64,000 nt of DNA from Cephalopachus bancanus. Taxonomy: Eukaryota; Chordata; Mammalia; Primates; Tarsiidae. The first letter of the stretch is position 1, and the number at the start of each line of letters is the position of its first letter. The DNA is taken from positions 5,456,001-5,520,000 of the forward strand of contig JAPVLO010000044.1 in assembly GCA_027257055.1 (NCBI GenBank). The letters are read 5' to 3'. Both the position numbers and the translations under genes were made by a program. This document shows positions 51,330 through 63,078 of the stretch, piece by piece. The notes below the pieces were generated by a model that was not told the DNA's origin, made no database searches, and saw nothing but the letters and a program-made list of their open reading frames with translations.

Positions 51330-51929
51330 GTAAGTACAAATATATTTGTTTCTGTAAAACTTTAATCATTATTGTAATAATGGATATGCAGTGGCTGGTT
51401 AGATTGTCTTTGAAATCAGTCTTAACCTTTTGTATTGAGGATCAAAACCAGTGGATATGAGGAATGAGTAGCAAAGTGATTTGTTAGGAAAAGTAGTGAA
51501 AAAAGGATTTACTTTTTAAAAAAATAAATTTGAGTGGATTCAGGACTGTTTCTAAATAAACACCCTTTATTTCACTGCAGTCTAATATCCTTTCCTGAAT
51601 GTGTTGAGAATTATCTGTCATTCTGGGAGCAGGTCACTCACAGGAGGCTATAATGTCAACCATGTGTTTTGTGTTGGAGAAGAAGGAGCCTTTTTTCCAG
51701 TGGGAAAAGACAGTAACCTCTATCCTAATTTTTTTGTTTTGATTTGAAGTCATTCAAATCAAGTTTTTGAAATTAAATTGATAAAATGTTTAAATAATAG
51801 TTATTTTTCTTTTATATGATTGGCATTGCATGAAGCAGTAATCTCCCCTCACCTCCCCAATTATAGTGAACCAACACAATTTTGGAACTACAGGAAGCAA
51901 GGATTGATTGCTGTTTGAATTCAAGAAAG

Positions 51930-52360
51930 AAAAGATGGGTCAGGGCAGGCCAAAGTGGCAGCTTCGAGAGAGACATGGAATTTAACTTTACCTTAGTACA
52001 AGTAAAATTTAGGTGAAAGTGTTCAATTTTGAGGCCACAGCATGTATAAGAGGTGACAGTAAAAACTGCAGGTTGCGAAGAGGAGGTGGAAAGTTTTGCC
52101 TGAAAATGGAAGGTATACTTTGAAGAATTAAGACTAAGAAGATGAGATCAGGGCAGACTGGAAACCTTCATAAATATCAGAAGAGTTTGAACTCAATCCT
52201 GTGAGAAGAGGGGAGTCATTTATAGGTCCTTGTGCAAGGAGAGATGATGAAAACAGTATTTTAGATTGATTTACTTGTTAACCATGTGCAGAATGAATTG
52301 CTATGTAGAAGATTAAAGATTGTTTTGGAAACTGTAAAAAAGGTCCCTATGTAGGCTAAT
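51930..52360 (+). repeat. Ancient interspersed repeat, third copy (partial)
   Basis: A shorter stretch in ITFG1 intron 2 with gtttgaactcaatcctgtga, ggggagtcatttataggtcc and agagatgatgaaaacagtat in the same order as the two copies above. Low confidence in family. Confidence 0.35.
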
Positions 52361-52744
52361 AAGTACTCAGACTCTACAGTATTTAACTCAAACTCATGCA
52401 AAAAAAAATGGCCTTGAATTAGAACATTGAGGGGAAAGTTATAAAAGGGTAAACAGGAACTTATCCCCCTTGAGAAATGCTCTGGATACTGAATGTCAGC
52501 ATGGTTAGAGTGGGGAAAGAACTAGAGTTGATAAATATATACAAGAAATGAGCTAACTGCCTAGAAGTGATTAAAGATTAGAAGGAAATTTAAAGGATAT
52601 AAAGGGTTCTAAGTTATGAAAGAAATTGCAATTTTTAAAATTAATGCAGTATTAATTTTATCTGCATTATGGCAAGACTCTAGGATATTTTTTAAATTAA
52701 TAAAAATAATTTTAGAATTATTGTTAGTAGAAATACAAAATTAG

Positions 52745-52851
52745 GGCTGGGTGCAGTGATCACACCTGTAATCTCAGCACTTTGGGAGGCTGAGGTGGAA
52801 GAATTGCTTGAGACCAGCCTGAGCAACATAGCAAGACCTTGTCTCTACAAA
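52745..52851 (+). mobile_element. Old Alu left-arm fragment
   Basis: Left-arm Alu (gggctgggtgcagtgatcac through ccttgtctctacaaaaat) without a right arm. It is of ancestral type and has an internal deletion, since the usual block between attgcttgag and accagcctg is shortened. In ITFG1 intron 2. Confidence 0.75.
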
Positions 52852-53420
52852 AATATAAATAATTAGGTATATATGTTTGTGTAGTATATTGATTGCTAGG
52901 TTTGGTAAAAATTTGTTTTTCATTGTGAATCTCTACTAGCTTTCAAAAATAAAACAATTATTTAATTTTCATTGTAAGTTGTCAATTCACACTAAAATCC
53001 AAATTAAATATTTTGTAATAATAATTTAATTGACAAAATCACAGTGATACTGCTTTCTGCTTTAGCGGTTAATGATGAGCCTCCATTTGTTAGAAAAACC
53101 ATTAAATATTTTGGTATTTTGATAAAGAGACTAAATAAAAGGACTGTGCTAGCCAATGCCTGAACATGAATGAATTTTCTCTTGACATATTTCAGATTTA
53201 TCTTATTTCTTAAGACTCCTCTGCATTCATTCAGTACTCTTCTATAGACCAAAGAAGTCTAAATACATGAGGGATAATAAGATATTAAACAAGAGAAACA
53301 GATTAATTGGTTCTGTGAAATGTTAAATTTTGCATTGAAAATATTTTTATGGTAGAAACATAGAGATGTTCTTTTCTATTATACCTTGTTTGGATATTTT
53401 TAAAAATTTGTTTTTTTTAG

Positions 53421-53566
53421 AAATGACAGTGCACTGATAACAAGTGTAGTCCCTGGGGACTATGATGGAGATTCACAAATGGATGTTCTTCTGACATATC
53501 TTCCCAAAACTCATGCCAACAGTGAATTAGGAGCTGTTATCTTCTGGGGACAAAATCAAACATTAG
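53421..53566 (+). CDS. ITFG1: ITFG1 coding exon 3 (second FG-GAP-like loop)
   Basis: A T-rich tract ending tttttttag| precedes 146 bases, and the donor is ACATTAG|gtgaat. The protein reads I-NDSALITSVVPG, then DYDGDSQMDVLLTY, then LPKTHANSELGAVIFWG and QNQTL. DYDGDSQMD is a textbook DxDxDxxxD calcium loop of an FG-GAP repeat. NDS and NQT are possible N-glycosylation sites. THAN differs from the human NYAK as I recall it; otherwise the exon is nearly identical. No lesions. Confidence 0.97.
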
Positions 53567-54720
53567 GTGAATCTGTTTTAAGAGTTTTAATATTTGCCAT
53601 TGGATAGGAAAGGTAAATTTGACAAAATATTGTTTTGATATCAGTTCAAAAATACTAGTCTTGAGTGTCAGTAATTATTAAAACTTTTTTAAAAGTTCCT
53701 TTTCTGTTTTGTATATGTGTGTGTTTGAGTTTTTTTTAACCCAAAACAGTCTGGGGTCACTTTCAGAGAATGAACACAGGTCTATTAGCTTCAAGAAAAG
53801 AGATTTATTAAAGGGTTTTTAACAATTTGAGTTATTGGGATGGCTAAAGAACAGACTCTAGGTTGAGCTTTTAGGAACAATACCAAATGCTGTCAAGGAA
53901 GCTACTACCTGTAGCAAAAGTGGCCAGTTACGTAACAGCTGCCAGACTGTGGCTATGCCTGCTGTGATTCTCACTAGCAAAATGGATGCTGCAGCTGGTC
54001 TGTTGATACACCCAAATTCAGTGAACAGACACAGAAATAGCAGAAGCACAGCTTTGGCCTCACTCATGCCTTTGAAGCTCACAGTGTATTTGATTAGCAA
54101 GGCTTAGCTTTTATTCAGCATCTTAAATGCAAGAATATCTGGAAAATGTTATTTTTGGTTTCTAGTCCCCTCAGTACAGGAAAACACAAAAAAGTTGAAT
54201 TAGAGGTTGAGAGTTAGTCTATTATATCTACCTACAAACCTTCAAGTCTTACCTGAAAAGACATTTAATGATACCTAAGTAGTTTTGTTCATTGAGCCAG
54301 ATTTTAACAGGGGCAAATGCAGTTGTGTTTTCTCACATTTGGGAATACAAACAGTAATCTCTATACTTTATATTCATTCAATCAGTAAGGATTTAAAGCA
54401 GGAATACCATGTGCAAAGCACTGCTTGTGTATAACCACGGACATTTCAGAGTCCGAGAGTTTTGTATATACTGGCTTATTTATAACAAAACCATGTTGTT
54501 AACTGCTATAGTACCAAATTGTATATAAAGAAAATTTAGCTAAGAGATATTTAGTAGTAGCCTTACAAGGAAGTTATTGTAATGTTAGTCTTCACTGTAG
54601 AATGTACTCTCCTAGTATTTTATTTTACGAGTTTGATGTCTGTTTAAATTAGATTTATAGTGTCTAATCATTAGAGTGAATCAGAGCTAAATCTTGAAAA
54701 GAATAAAAGAATTTTCCTTA

Positions 54721-55006
54721 GCCGGGCTCGGTGGCTCAGCCTGTAATCCCGCGCCTTGGGAGGCTGAGGTGAGTGGATTGCCTGAGCCCGCGGGTTCAAG
54801 ACCCGCCTGGGCAACTTGGCAAGACCTCTTCTCTACAATAAATCAAAAAATCAGCCGGGTGTGGTAGCGCGCACCTGTAGTTCCAGCTACTCGGAAGGCT
54901 GAGGCGGAAGGATCGCCGGAGCCCAGCAGGTAGAGGCTGCGGTGGCCGGGAGCGGCCACTGCACTCCAGTCTGGGTGACAGAGTAAGACTCCAACTCAAA
55001 AAAAAA
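54721..55006 (+). mobile_element. Alu dimer, near family consensus, upstream of ITFG1 exon 4
   Basis: Young-type Alu in sense orientation to ITFG1. The duplication aaaagaattttcctta (54,705-54,720) pairs with aaaagatttttcctta (55,007-55,022). It ends about 90 bp before ITFG1 exon 4. Confidence 0.94.
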
Positions 55007-55057
55007 AAAAGATTTTTCCTTAAAGGTAGATATCAAAAGTAATATAAAATGCCTACT

Positions 55058-55078
55058 AACATATATATATATATATAT
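55058..55078 (+). repeat. (AT)n run upstream of ITFG1 exon 4
   Basis: About nine AT units ending 15 bp before the exon-4 acceptor, between the branch-point region and the pyrimidine tract. Confidence 0.9.
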
Positions 55079-55093
55079 CTTCTTGCTTTCCAG

Positions 55094-55151
55094 ATCCTAG
55101 CAATATGACCATACTCAATAGGACTTTTCAAGATGAACCACTAATTATGGA
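55094..55151 (+). CDS. ITFG1: ITFG1 coding exon 4
   Basis: The acceptor is gctttccag|AT and the donor ATGGA|gtaaga; the exon is 58 bases. With the carried G it encodes DPSNMTILNRTFQDEPLIM plus two bases of Asp. Two sequons, NMT and NRT, are visible. The Asp codon that starts the third Ca-binding loop is split across this exon and the next. An AT dinucleotide run lies just upstream, before the acceptor pyrimidine tract. Confidence 0.96.
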
Positions 55152-56405
55152 GTAAGACATGATTTTGAACTTAAATGTAAAATAAAATATTTCACATAAG
55201 AAACTATTTTGCTAAGTAGTATTTACACTAAGCTTACTTTCCTATAAAGCTAATAGGCACCTATAGTCTTCATTAATTGATGTTTATTTGCCATTATGAG
55301 GGAAATAGAAACGTGAAATTCGTTATTTTAGAAAAAGGAAGAGATTTGTGCTTTTGCTTTTGTTTCAGTAGTATCCAACGTATCCATTATGGATCTGTGT
55401 TGATGTTAGCCATGATATCATTCAAAGATTTAAGATAGCTGTTTTTGAGTAAAACTGTTACATTTGATTGACAAATATGAAGGCAACAAGGTTTTCTTCA
55501 GAAATTTATAAGTATTTCTATGTTAAGGAGAAATTTTTGTTCTTTTTTACAACTCTATCTTTGTATTGTCACTTATTTCCTCAAAATAAACTAATGTATA
55601 AGGATAACTTAATCCAAATTTCTGACAGGGTATTTTGGTAATGAGTTAGAGGTCATTCTTGGGACTAGAGCAAAATATGGCCACATTTCTGTTTCTAGTT
55701 ATTTCTTACAGTTATTAAAACCATAGTTATTCAGTGGACATTAGAAATCTGAACTATAAATCCATGAATTAATCTTCTTAAGGGTACTCAGCTTGATTTC
55801 ATTCATAGTTGTGTATTTTTCCATTATTGTTACAGTATTCAGTGGCCAGTATGAATTTTTATACCAGCTAGGGGTTATTTATATGAGTTATTTCTCCTGA
55901 GCCCATCTAAATAAATAAGTTGGGTCATGATTCTAAAATAAGCTTCTAGAGATTAGTACTGTCTCCTTATCACTCATGGATAGGCTAGATTATGCAAAGA
56001 TTACAGACATCCCCAAAATCTCACAACAGAAGTTAATTTCTTCCTCCCCCTATGAGCAGTATGGGTCCACAGTAGTCTCTGCTCTATACTATTGCTCAGA
56101 GAGTAAGGCCATCAGAGACACTACCATTGTTATTGCTGGACCATCTGAAACACTTGGTCTTCCCTTTGCCATGGTAGGTTAAGGGAGGACTGGAGGGTAC
56201 AGTAAAAGAAATTACACACTTTGGCCTGGAAGTGACACATGTCACTTTCACTGACATTACTCACTACAAATACAAATAGTTATTGAAGAGTGTTATCATG
56301 TCTGTCACACCTCCCAAAATTTTTTGTTTTTTTTTAAAGCTAAGGTAGAAGTGAGGATTTAATAAAATAGCTGCTTATTATTTTAAATGTTTTTTTTTTT
56401 TTCAG
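55152..56405 (+). other. ITFG1: ITFG1 intron 4
   Basis: About 1.25 kb of single-copy-looking intron. No repeat or gene is recognised. Confidence 0.8.
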
Positions 56406-56480
56406 CTTCAATGGTGATCTAATTCCTGATATATTTGGTATCACAAATGAATCCACCCAGCCACAGATACTATTAGGAGG
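56406..56480 (+). CDS. ITFG1: ITFG1 coding exon 5 (third FG-GAP-like loop), last ITFG1 exon in the window
   Basis: A T12 tract and cag precede 75 bases, and the donor is GGAGG|gtgagt. Completing Asp it reads D-FNGDLIPDIFGITNE, then STQPQILLGG. DFNGDLIPD is a third DxNxDxxxD loop, and NES is a sequon. The next expected segment (NLSWHPAL in human) is not found before 64,000, so the gene continues off the right edge. Confidence 0.96.
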
Positions 56481-57030
56481 GTGAGTAAATATTATTATAA
56501 CCATGTAATTAATTGTAGGTATTGTTGCTGCTCTAGAGTTTGTGTGCTTATATGAATGCATGATTTTAACCATTGGAGAAAAACCAGCTCATTGGAAATC
56601 TTTGTTCTTAAAGATTTTTTAAAAACTTGGTCAATGTATAAATTTTCTCAAATAATTTGAATTTGATCTGCAACTGCTTTCCAAGAGACAACTTAGTTAT
56701 CCTTTATCCTTCTGGAAATTAGAGATTCAAACTTCATAGGTCTCCATATCCTTATTGGTTCATTAGATGTTTTTGAAATGGAAAGGTTTAATGTAAATAG
56801 TAGAGATAGCTGTAGGATTGAATAGATCTTTGACCTTAGTGTTAGGGCCCAGACTTTAATTGAAATTATTTGTTTCTTCTTTGTTTAATTTGTTCAGTGA
56901 GCAATCAGTAATTGCCTGGTAATGTAAACATTCCTCCTCCAAGCTCTGGAAACTTTTCAGTGTATAATTGATGAGTATGTGTGCTAGGCCTCTAGCATGC
57001 AGTTCTTAGGGGGAAAAATGCCTGAAATCT

Positions 57031-57319
57031 TTTTTTTTTGGGTGTTGCATTCTCACTCCATCACCAAGGCTGGAGTGTAGTGGGACACTCATGGCCACTT
57101 CAGCCTCGACCTGCTGGACTCAGGTGATCCTTCCCCTCAGCCTTCTAAGTAGCTGGAACTATAGGCGCATGCTATCACGCCTGGCTTATTTTTTGATTTA
57201 TTGTAAAGATTAGATCTTGCCAAGTTGCCCGGACTGGTCTCAAACCCCTGAGCTCAGGCAGTCCTCTTGCCTAGGGCTCCCAAAGTACTGGGCTTACAGG
57301 CTTGAGCCAACTTGTCTGG
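57031..57319 (-). mobile_element. Older Alu dimer, reverse
   Basis: Reverse Alu in the ITFG1 intron after exon 5, diverged, with gaaatctt and gaatctt at its edges as a possible duplication. Confidence 0.85.
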
Positions 57320-58032
57320 AATCTTGTAATTAAAAGACAACCATTATAATTCTCCTGGATTTAAATAGAACTCTGCTCCTAGCACAAAAATTCATGATAG
57401 CAAGATATTTTTTATGACATACCTTCAACCTGGTTAATTTTTTCTGTCTCTAATAATGCAACATTTTATTAAAGAGTATGGAACACATTTTTTTTTGTCT
57501 TTTCAGAAAGTACAAGGAACAACTTTTTCTCAATCTGTTTTCCCCAGCTACTTATAACTCTAATGAATTTCCCCGCTGTATTATGTAGAAATAGTGTATT
57601 TTTATGATTCGTTTTTGAAATGTGATTCACAGACACGTGTCTTTATTATAATAGGTTTTAAAAGCTATGTGTTTTTCAAGGCACAGAGAAAAATATTATA
57701 GAATTCAGAACAAATAAACAGACTATGACACTATCTCATGGTATTCTAAACAGTTTCCTTGTAGCTCATTTAAAGATAATGAATAAATTGTCAAAATCTA
57801 AGGTATTCTGAAAAGACATTCTCACATTTTCTATTACTTTTTCAGGAGGTTTTGGGTAAAGAATGTGAATGTTTTGATGCTAGTCACAGTGAACGTTGAA
57901 AGAATTCTTGTGAGTTTTGAATGAGAAATCTGTTTTCTCCCAAACTTTGAAAACTATGTGCACGAGAGTGTTATTTCAGAGACAAATTAGATGGAGATCC
58001 TGATTTGCCTCTGCAGACAGGGTGAGGGAATC

Positions 58033-61000
58033 TTTTTAAAAAATTTTATTAATTTTTTATTTTAAAGATGTGGGATACAGTTCAGCATTAGGTATACAAA
58101 TGTTCATTATGCAGATATCTTTGTTGATGAGATGTCCACCCACTCCCACCCCCCTGTAGAGTCCCAGTATTCACATCCCTGTAACCCCACCCCCAACAGT
58201 TTCCCACTAACACCAATCCTTTTCTTAGAGTATTACGATAATTGTTCAAGGTACATTTATGAGTGAGAATATTGATACTGAGGTCTTTCTGTGACAGATC
58301 ACTCAGTATTCTAGACTCTAAGTTCATCCAAGTTGGCTGTGAAGTTCATAGTTTTGTCCTTCTTTGTGGCTACATAATATTCCATCATGTATATGTACCA
58401 CATTTTTTTTAATCAGTCCTCTTTTGATGGGCAGCACTATTGGTCCCATGTTTTTACTATTGTGAACAACGCTATAATAAACATTACATGTGCAGGTATC
58501 TTTTTCATAGAGTGATTTGAGTTCCTCTGGGTATATCCCGGTAGGGGAATTGTAGGGTCATATGAGAGGTCAGTTTTCAGATCTTTTAAGAATTGCCAAA
58601 CTGTTTTCCACAGAGGTATTAGTTTACACTCCCACCAACAGTGTGTAAGTGTTCCCTTTTCGCCACATCCTCTCCAGCATCTGTTGTTTTTTAAGTTATT
58701 GATGATGGCCATCCTGACTGGAGTTAGGTAATACCTCAGTGTGGTTTTAATTTGCATTTCTTTGATGTCTAATGAGGCTGAGCATTTTTTCATGTATCTC
58801 TTGGCTGCTTGTATGTCTTCTTTTGAGAAATGTCTATTCATATCTTTTGCCTACTTTGTAATGGGGCTGTTTGTTTTTTTCTTTTTGGCATGTTTCAGTT
58901 CCTAGTAAATCCTAGATCTTAGGCCTTTGTCAGACATAGAGTAGGCAAATATTTTTTTCCTAGTCTATGGGTTATCTCTCTGCTCTCTTGATGGTTTCTT
59001 TGGCTTTGCAGAAGCTTGTCATTTTGATTAGGTCCCACTTGTCTATCTTATCTCTTATGGCATGGGCACTTGGGGTTTTGATCAGGAATTAGTTACCAAG
59101 TTCAATTTCCATAAGTGTCTCCTGCATTTTCTAAGGTCCTTATAGTTTGAGGTTTTACATTTAGATCTTTGATCCATTTAGAGTTGGTTTTGTGTATGGT
59201 GATAGGTAGGGGTCTTGTTTTAATCTGCATGTGATCAGCCAGTTTTCCCAGCACCATTTACTGAATAGGCTCTCCTCTCCCCAGTGGTTGGTAGTCTGGA
59301 GGTTTTGTCGAAGATGAGTTTGTTCAAACATTGAGGTTTTACCTCTGGAATCTATCCTGTTCCTTTATTCTATATATCTGTTCTTGTACCAATACCAGGC
59401 TGTGTTGATTATTGTAGCTTTATGATAAAGTTTAAAGTCTGGGAGTGTGATACCCCCTGCTTTTCTTTTTTTTTTTTTTTTGCTGAGGATTGTTTTGGCT
59501 ACTCGTGGTTGTTTATGCTTCCATATGAATTCCTATATTGTCATTTCCAGGTCTAAGAGGAATGCTGCTGGTAATTTAATGGATATTGTGTTAAATCTGT
59601 AGATTGCTTTGGTTTGGATGGACACCTTGACAATGTTGATTCTTCCTGTCCATAAGCATGGAATATTTTTCCATTTGTTTGTGTCATGTTTGATTTCTTT
59701 GAACAGTGTTTTGTAGTTTTCGTTGTAAAGTTCTTTCACATCTCTGGGTAGGCAGATGCCAAGTTATTTCATCTGTTTGTTTATTATCGATGTATAGAAA
59801 TGCGACTATCTTTTGAACATTTGTTTTATACCCTGAGACTTTGCCAAAGTCATTTATCAGTGCAAGGAGGTTTCTGACAAATTCTCTTGAGTTTTGAGGT
59901 ATAGCATCATGTCATCGCAAAGAGGGATAGCTTGACTTACTCTTTTCCTATTTGAATACTCCTGATCTCCTCCTTTTGTCTGATTGCTGTAGCTGGGACT
60001 TACAAAATATGTTGAAAAAGAGGGATGAGAGTGGGCATCCTTGTCTTGTTCCAGTTTTCAGGGGAAATGTTTCCAATTTCTGTCTGCTTAGTAGTATGCT
60101 GGCTGGGGGTTTCTTATAGATGGCTCTTACTATTTTGAGATATGTTCCATCTATGCCTAAATGTTTCAGTGTTTTTATCAAGAAGGGGTGGCTGTATTTT
60201 ATTGAAAATTTTTCTATGTCTAAGGATATAATCATGTGGTTTTGGTTTTTGCATCTGTTGATGTATTTAATTGCGTTTATGGTCTTGCGAATGTTGAACC
60301 AGCCCTGCATCCTGGGATGAAGCCTATTTGGTCATGGTGGATGATTTTTGAGATGTGGTGTTGGTCCGGTTTGTCAGTATCTTATTGAGAATTTTAGCAT
60401 CTGTGTTCATCAAGGATATTGGTCTGTAGTTCTCTTTCTCTGTTGGATCTTTACTTGGATTGGATATCAATGTGAGGTTAGCTTCATAAAATGATTTGTG
60501 AAGAGTTTGATCTTTCTCCATTGCCTGGAATACCCTCAGTTGGATTTGTATCAATTCCTCCTTGTATGTTTTGTAGAATTCTGCTGGAAAGTCATCTGGT
60601 CCAGAACTTTTTTTTTTTTTTTTTGTAGGTAGTTTTCTTACAACATAGTCAATTTCCTAGATTGTTACTGGTCTATTTAAGGTCTTGATTTCTTCCTGTT
60701 TCACCTGGGGAGCTTGTGTGACGCCAGAAAGTCCTCCATTTCCTTTAGGTTTTCAGGTTTGTTTCCATACAAGTGTACATAGCAGTCTCTGATAATCTTT
60801 TGTATTTCTTTGGGGTTGGTTGTGGCTTTACCTTTTGCATTTCTGATTGTTATCTGTTTGGGATTTTTTTTTCGTTTTTTCTTGGTCAGTCCAGCTAGGA
60901 GGCTATCAATCTTGTTTATCCTTTCAAAGAACAGGCTTTTTCTTTCGTTGATTTTTTTGTATTATCTTTTTGTCTTCTATGTCCCAGGTTTGGGCTTTTA

Positions 61001-61470
61001 TTTTAGTGATCTGCATTCTTCTGCTTAAGTTAGGGTTTTGGTGGTCTTGCTTTTCCAGTTTCCTTAGGTGATTTCTTAGGCTGTCATCTTGTGGTCTTTC
61101 CATTTGCTTCATGTGTGTTCATAGAGATATGAATTCCCCTCTTTAGTACTGCTTTCATGGCATCCCAGAGGTGTTGGTAAGATGTTTCTTCATTTTCATT
61201 TGTTTCCAGGTATCTTTTAATCTCTGTTTTGATTTTCATGTTGACCCAGGAGTTGTTTAGCATCATGCCATTTAGTGTCCATGTCTTTGTGGGTTTGGGG
61301 AACTTTGTTGTTGTTGATATTTATTTTTATTCCACTGTGGTCAGAGAAGGTGCATGGCAGTATTTCAATCTTATGGAATTTATTTACGCTTGATTTGTGT
61401 CTAAGGATGTTGTCACTCTTAAGAGTATGTTCCATGCGGTGATGAGTAGAATGTATATTCCATGGTTGTT
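58033..61470 (-). mobile_element. L1 in the ITFG1 intron, minus strand
   Basis: About 3.4 kb of LINE-1 in reverse, with 3' UTR at the left and 5' truncation at the right in the endonuclease part of ORF2. Readable segments on the minus strand include the endonuclease end (TFSDHSGIKI), reverse-transcriptase pieces ([34 protein letters not shown]) and the C-terminal Cys-rich part ([19 protein letters not shown]). Many frameshifts and stops. Antisense to ITFG1. Confidence 0.93.
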
Positions 61471-62667
61471 AAAACTTATTATAACAAAAAGCATACTCAA
61501 GTACATTTTTTATATATTATATTCTGGTATACTCCAATATACTGTACTAATGCTGTGGCATTTTATGATATCTCTCATTTAAACTTTAGTTATAGATTAA
61601 ATAATAGTAGCTCAACATATCTAAGTGACAAGTTTGAATCCAAAATTTCTTTTAAGGCCAATTTAAAGAATGTAGTTATATCAATTGACAGAAAAAAATT
61701 TCTATCAGTAGCATTGCTAGAAGGACTATAGCTAGCATCTGTCATGATTCAGACAGCAAAACACTGAATATGTTCCTGTGGTAGCAAGCATTAATATATT
61801 ACTAAAATAAGAAATATATTTAGGGCATATCAGTTTTATGAACCACAGACTTATGTATAGGTGCATATGTGAAAAAGTCATCAGCATTGACATTTTGGAC
61901 TATTCACATGGCCTTGATTGACCACCCAATCTTATTTATCAAAAAAAATCTACCTTTTTACAAATTAATTATTGTGCTATATGGGTATGCCAGACCCATG
62001 ATTATCTTAAATGTAACTAAATTTGACCAGCACATTAGTTTCATGTGAAACTTGCAATGATCTTTAAATAGAGTATGAAATACTTTTTTTAGGATTGCAT
62101 CCTAAAGCTCATGGCTATAACTTGGCCCAGTACAGATATCAAAATCTGAGATTGCCCGCAGGTAAAACTAGCACAACCAGTTTGGGTGGAGTAAAGGTAC
62201 AGATGATCAATCTGAGCAGGCAATAGTAATATGCAAAAGAATCCCTTGTATTGGTACAGAGAAGGAAGATTGCTATATCCACTGAAGTGTAAAAGATAAT
62301 TGAAGTATGTTAAATAGTCAAAGGTGAGCCTTCAGTTTGCACCTCAACTTCACTTTATAATGACTTGAAATTATGTAATAATGTGCCATGTTACTTAGAA
62401 ATAGCACCTACTTGTTAAGTATTAGAGCAGCTTCTGTAGTGATATAAGGTTATCATTAATGAGTATTTTCTATAAATATAAGGCATTTGAAACTGATGTT
62501 ATATAAGCATTCTAAATACTGTTTTTAGTACTGAAGTGAAAACATTTGTACCTTAATTTTAATCAAAGCCAGATATAATGCTGATCTGTTTAGAGTTGCT
62601 ATGACTCATATACAAACTTCAAACACATTTCTGGGTCAGGCCCAAGCTATATACTTGGAAGATTTTT

Positions 62668-63016
62668 TTTTTTAATTTTGTTTTTATTTTAAAAATGTGG
62701 GATACAATTCAGGATTAAGTATGCAGGTGGTCATCGTACAGGTAAAGTTTGGACCTTCCTTTCATCTCCGTTTTGCCTGTTTTGATATCAGGTACCCTTA
62801 TTAGTGTTGTGTCTCCCCCTGCCCCCACCCCTACCCGCTACTGCCAGTCTCTTTCTTACAGTATTATGGTAAATATTCAGGATCTGCTTATGAGTGAGAG
62901 TATGTGGTACTCTGTTCTTTGTTTCTGTGATGATCACCGAGTATGATAGACCTAAATCTATCCAAGGTGCTGCGAAGTCCATATATTTATCCTTCTTTAT
63001 GGCTGTATAATATCCC

Positions 63017-63078
<62 letters not shown>

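Larger units (their letters stand above)
51330..53420 (+). other. ITFG1: ITFG1 intron 2
   Basis: About 2.1 kb with a partial ancient repeat near 51.9-52.4 kb and an Alu left-arm fragment at 52,745. Confidence 0.85.
53567..55093 (+). other. ITFG1: ITFG1 intron 3
   Basis: Holds a young Alu at 54,721 and an AT run before the exon-4 acceptor. 53,740-54,180 looks like a decayed repeat (agagatttattaaagggttt near its start), but I could not name it. Confidence 0.8.
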
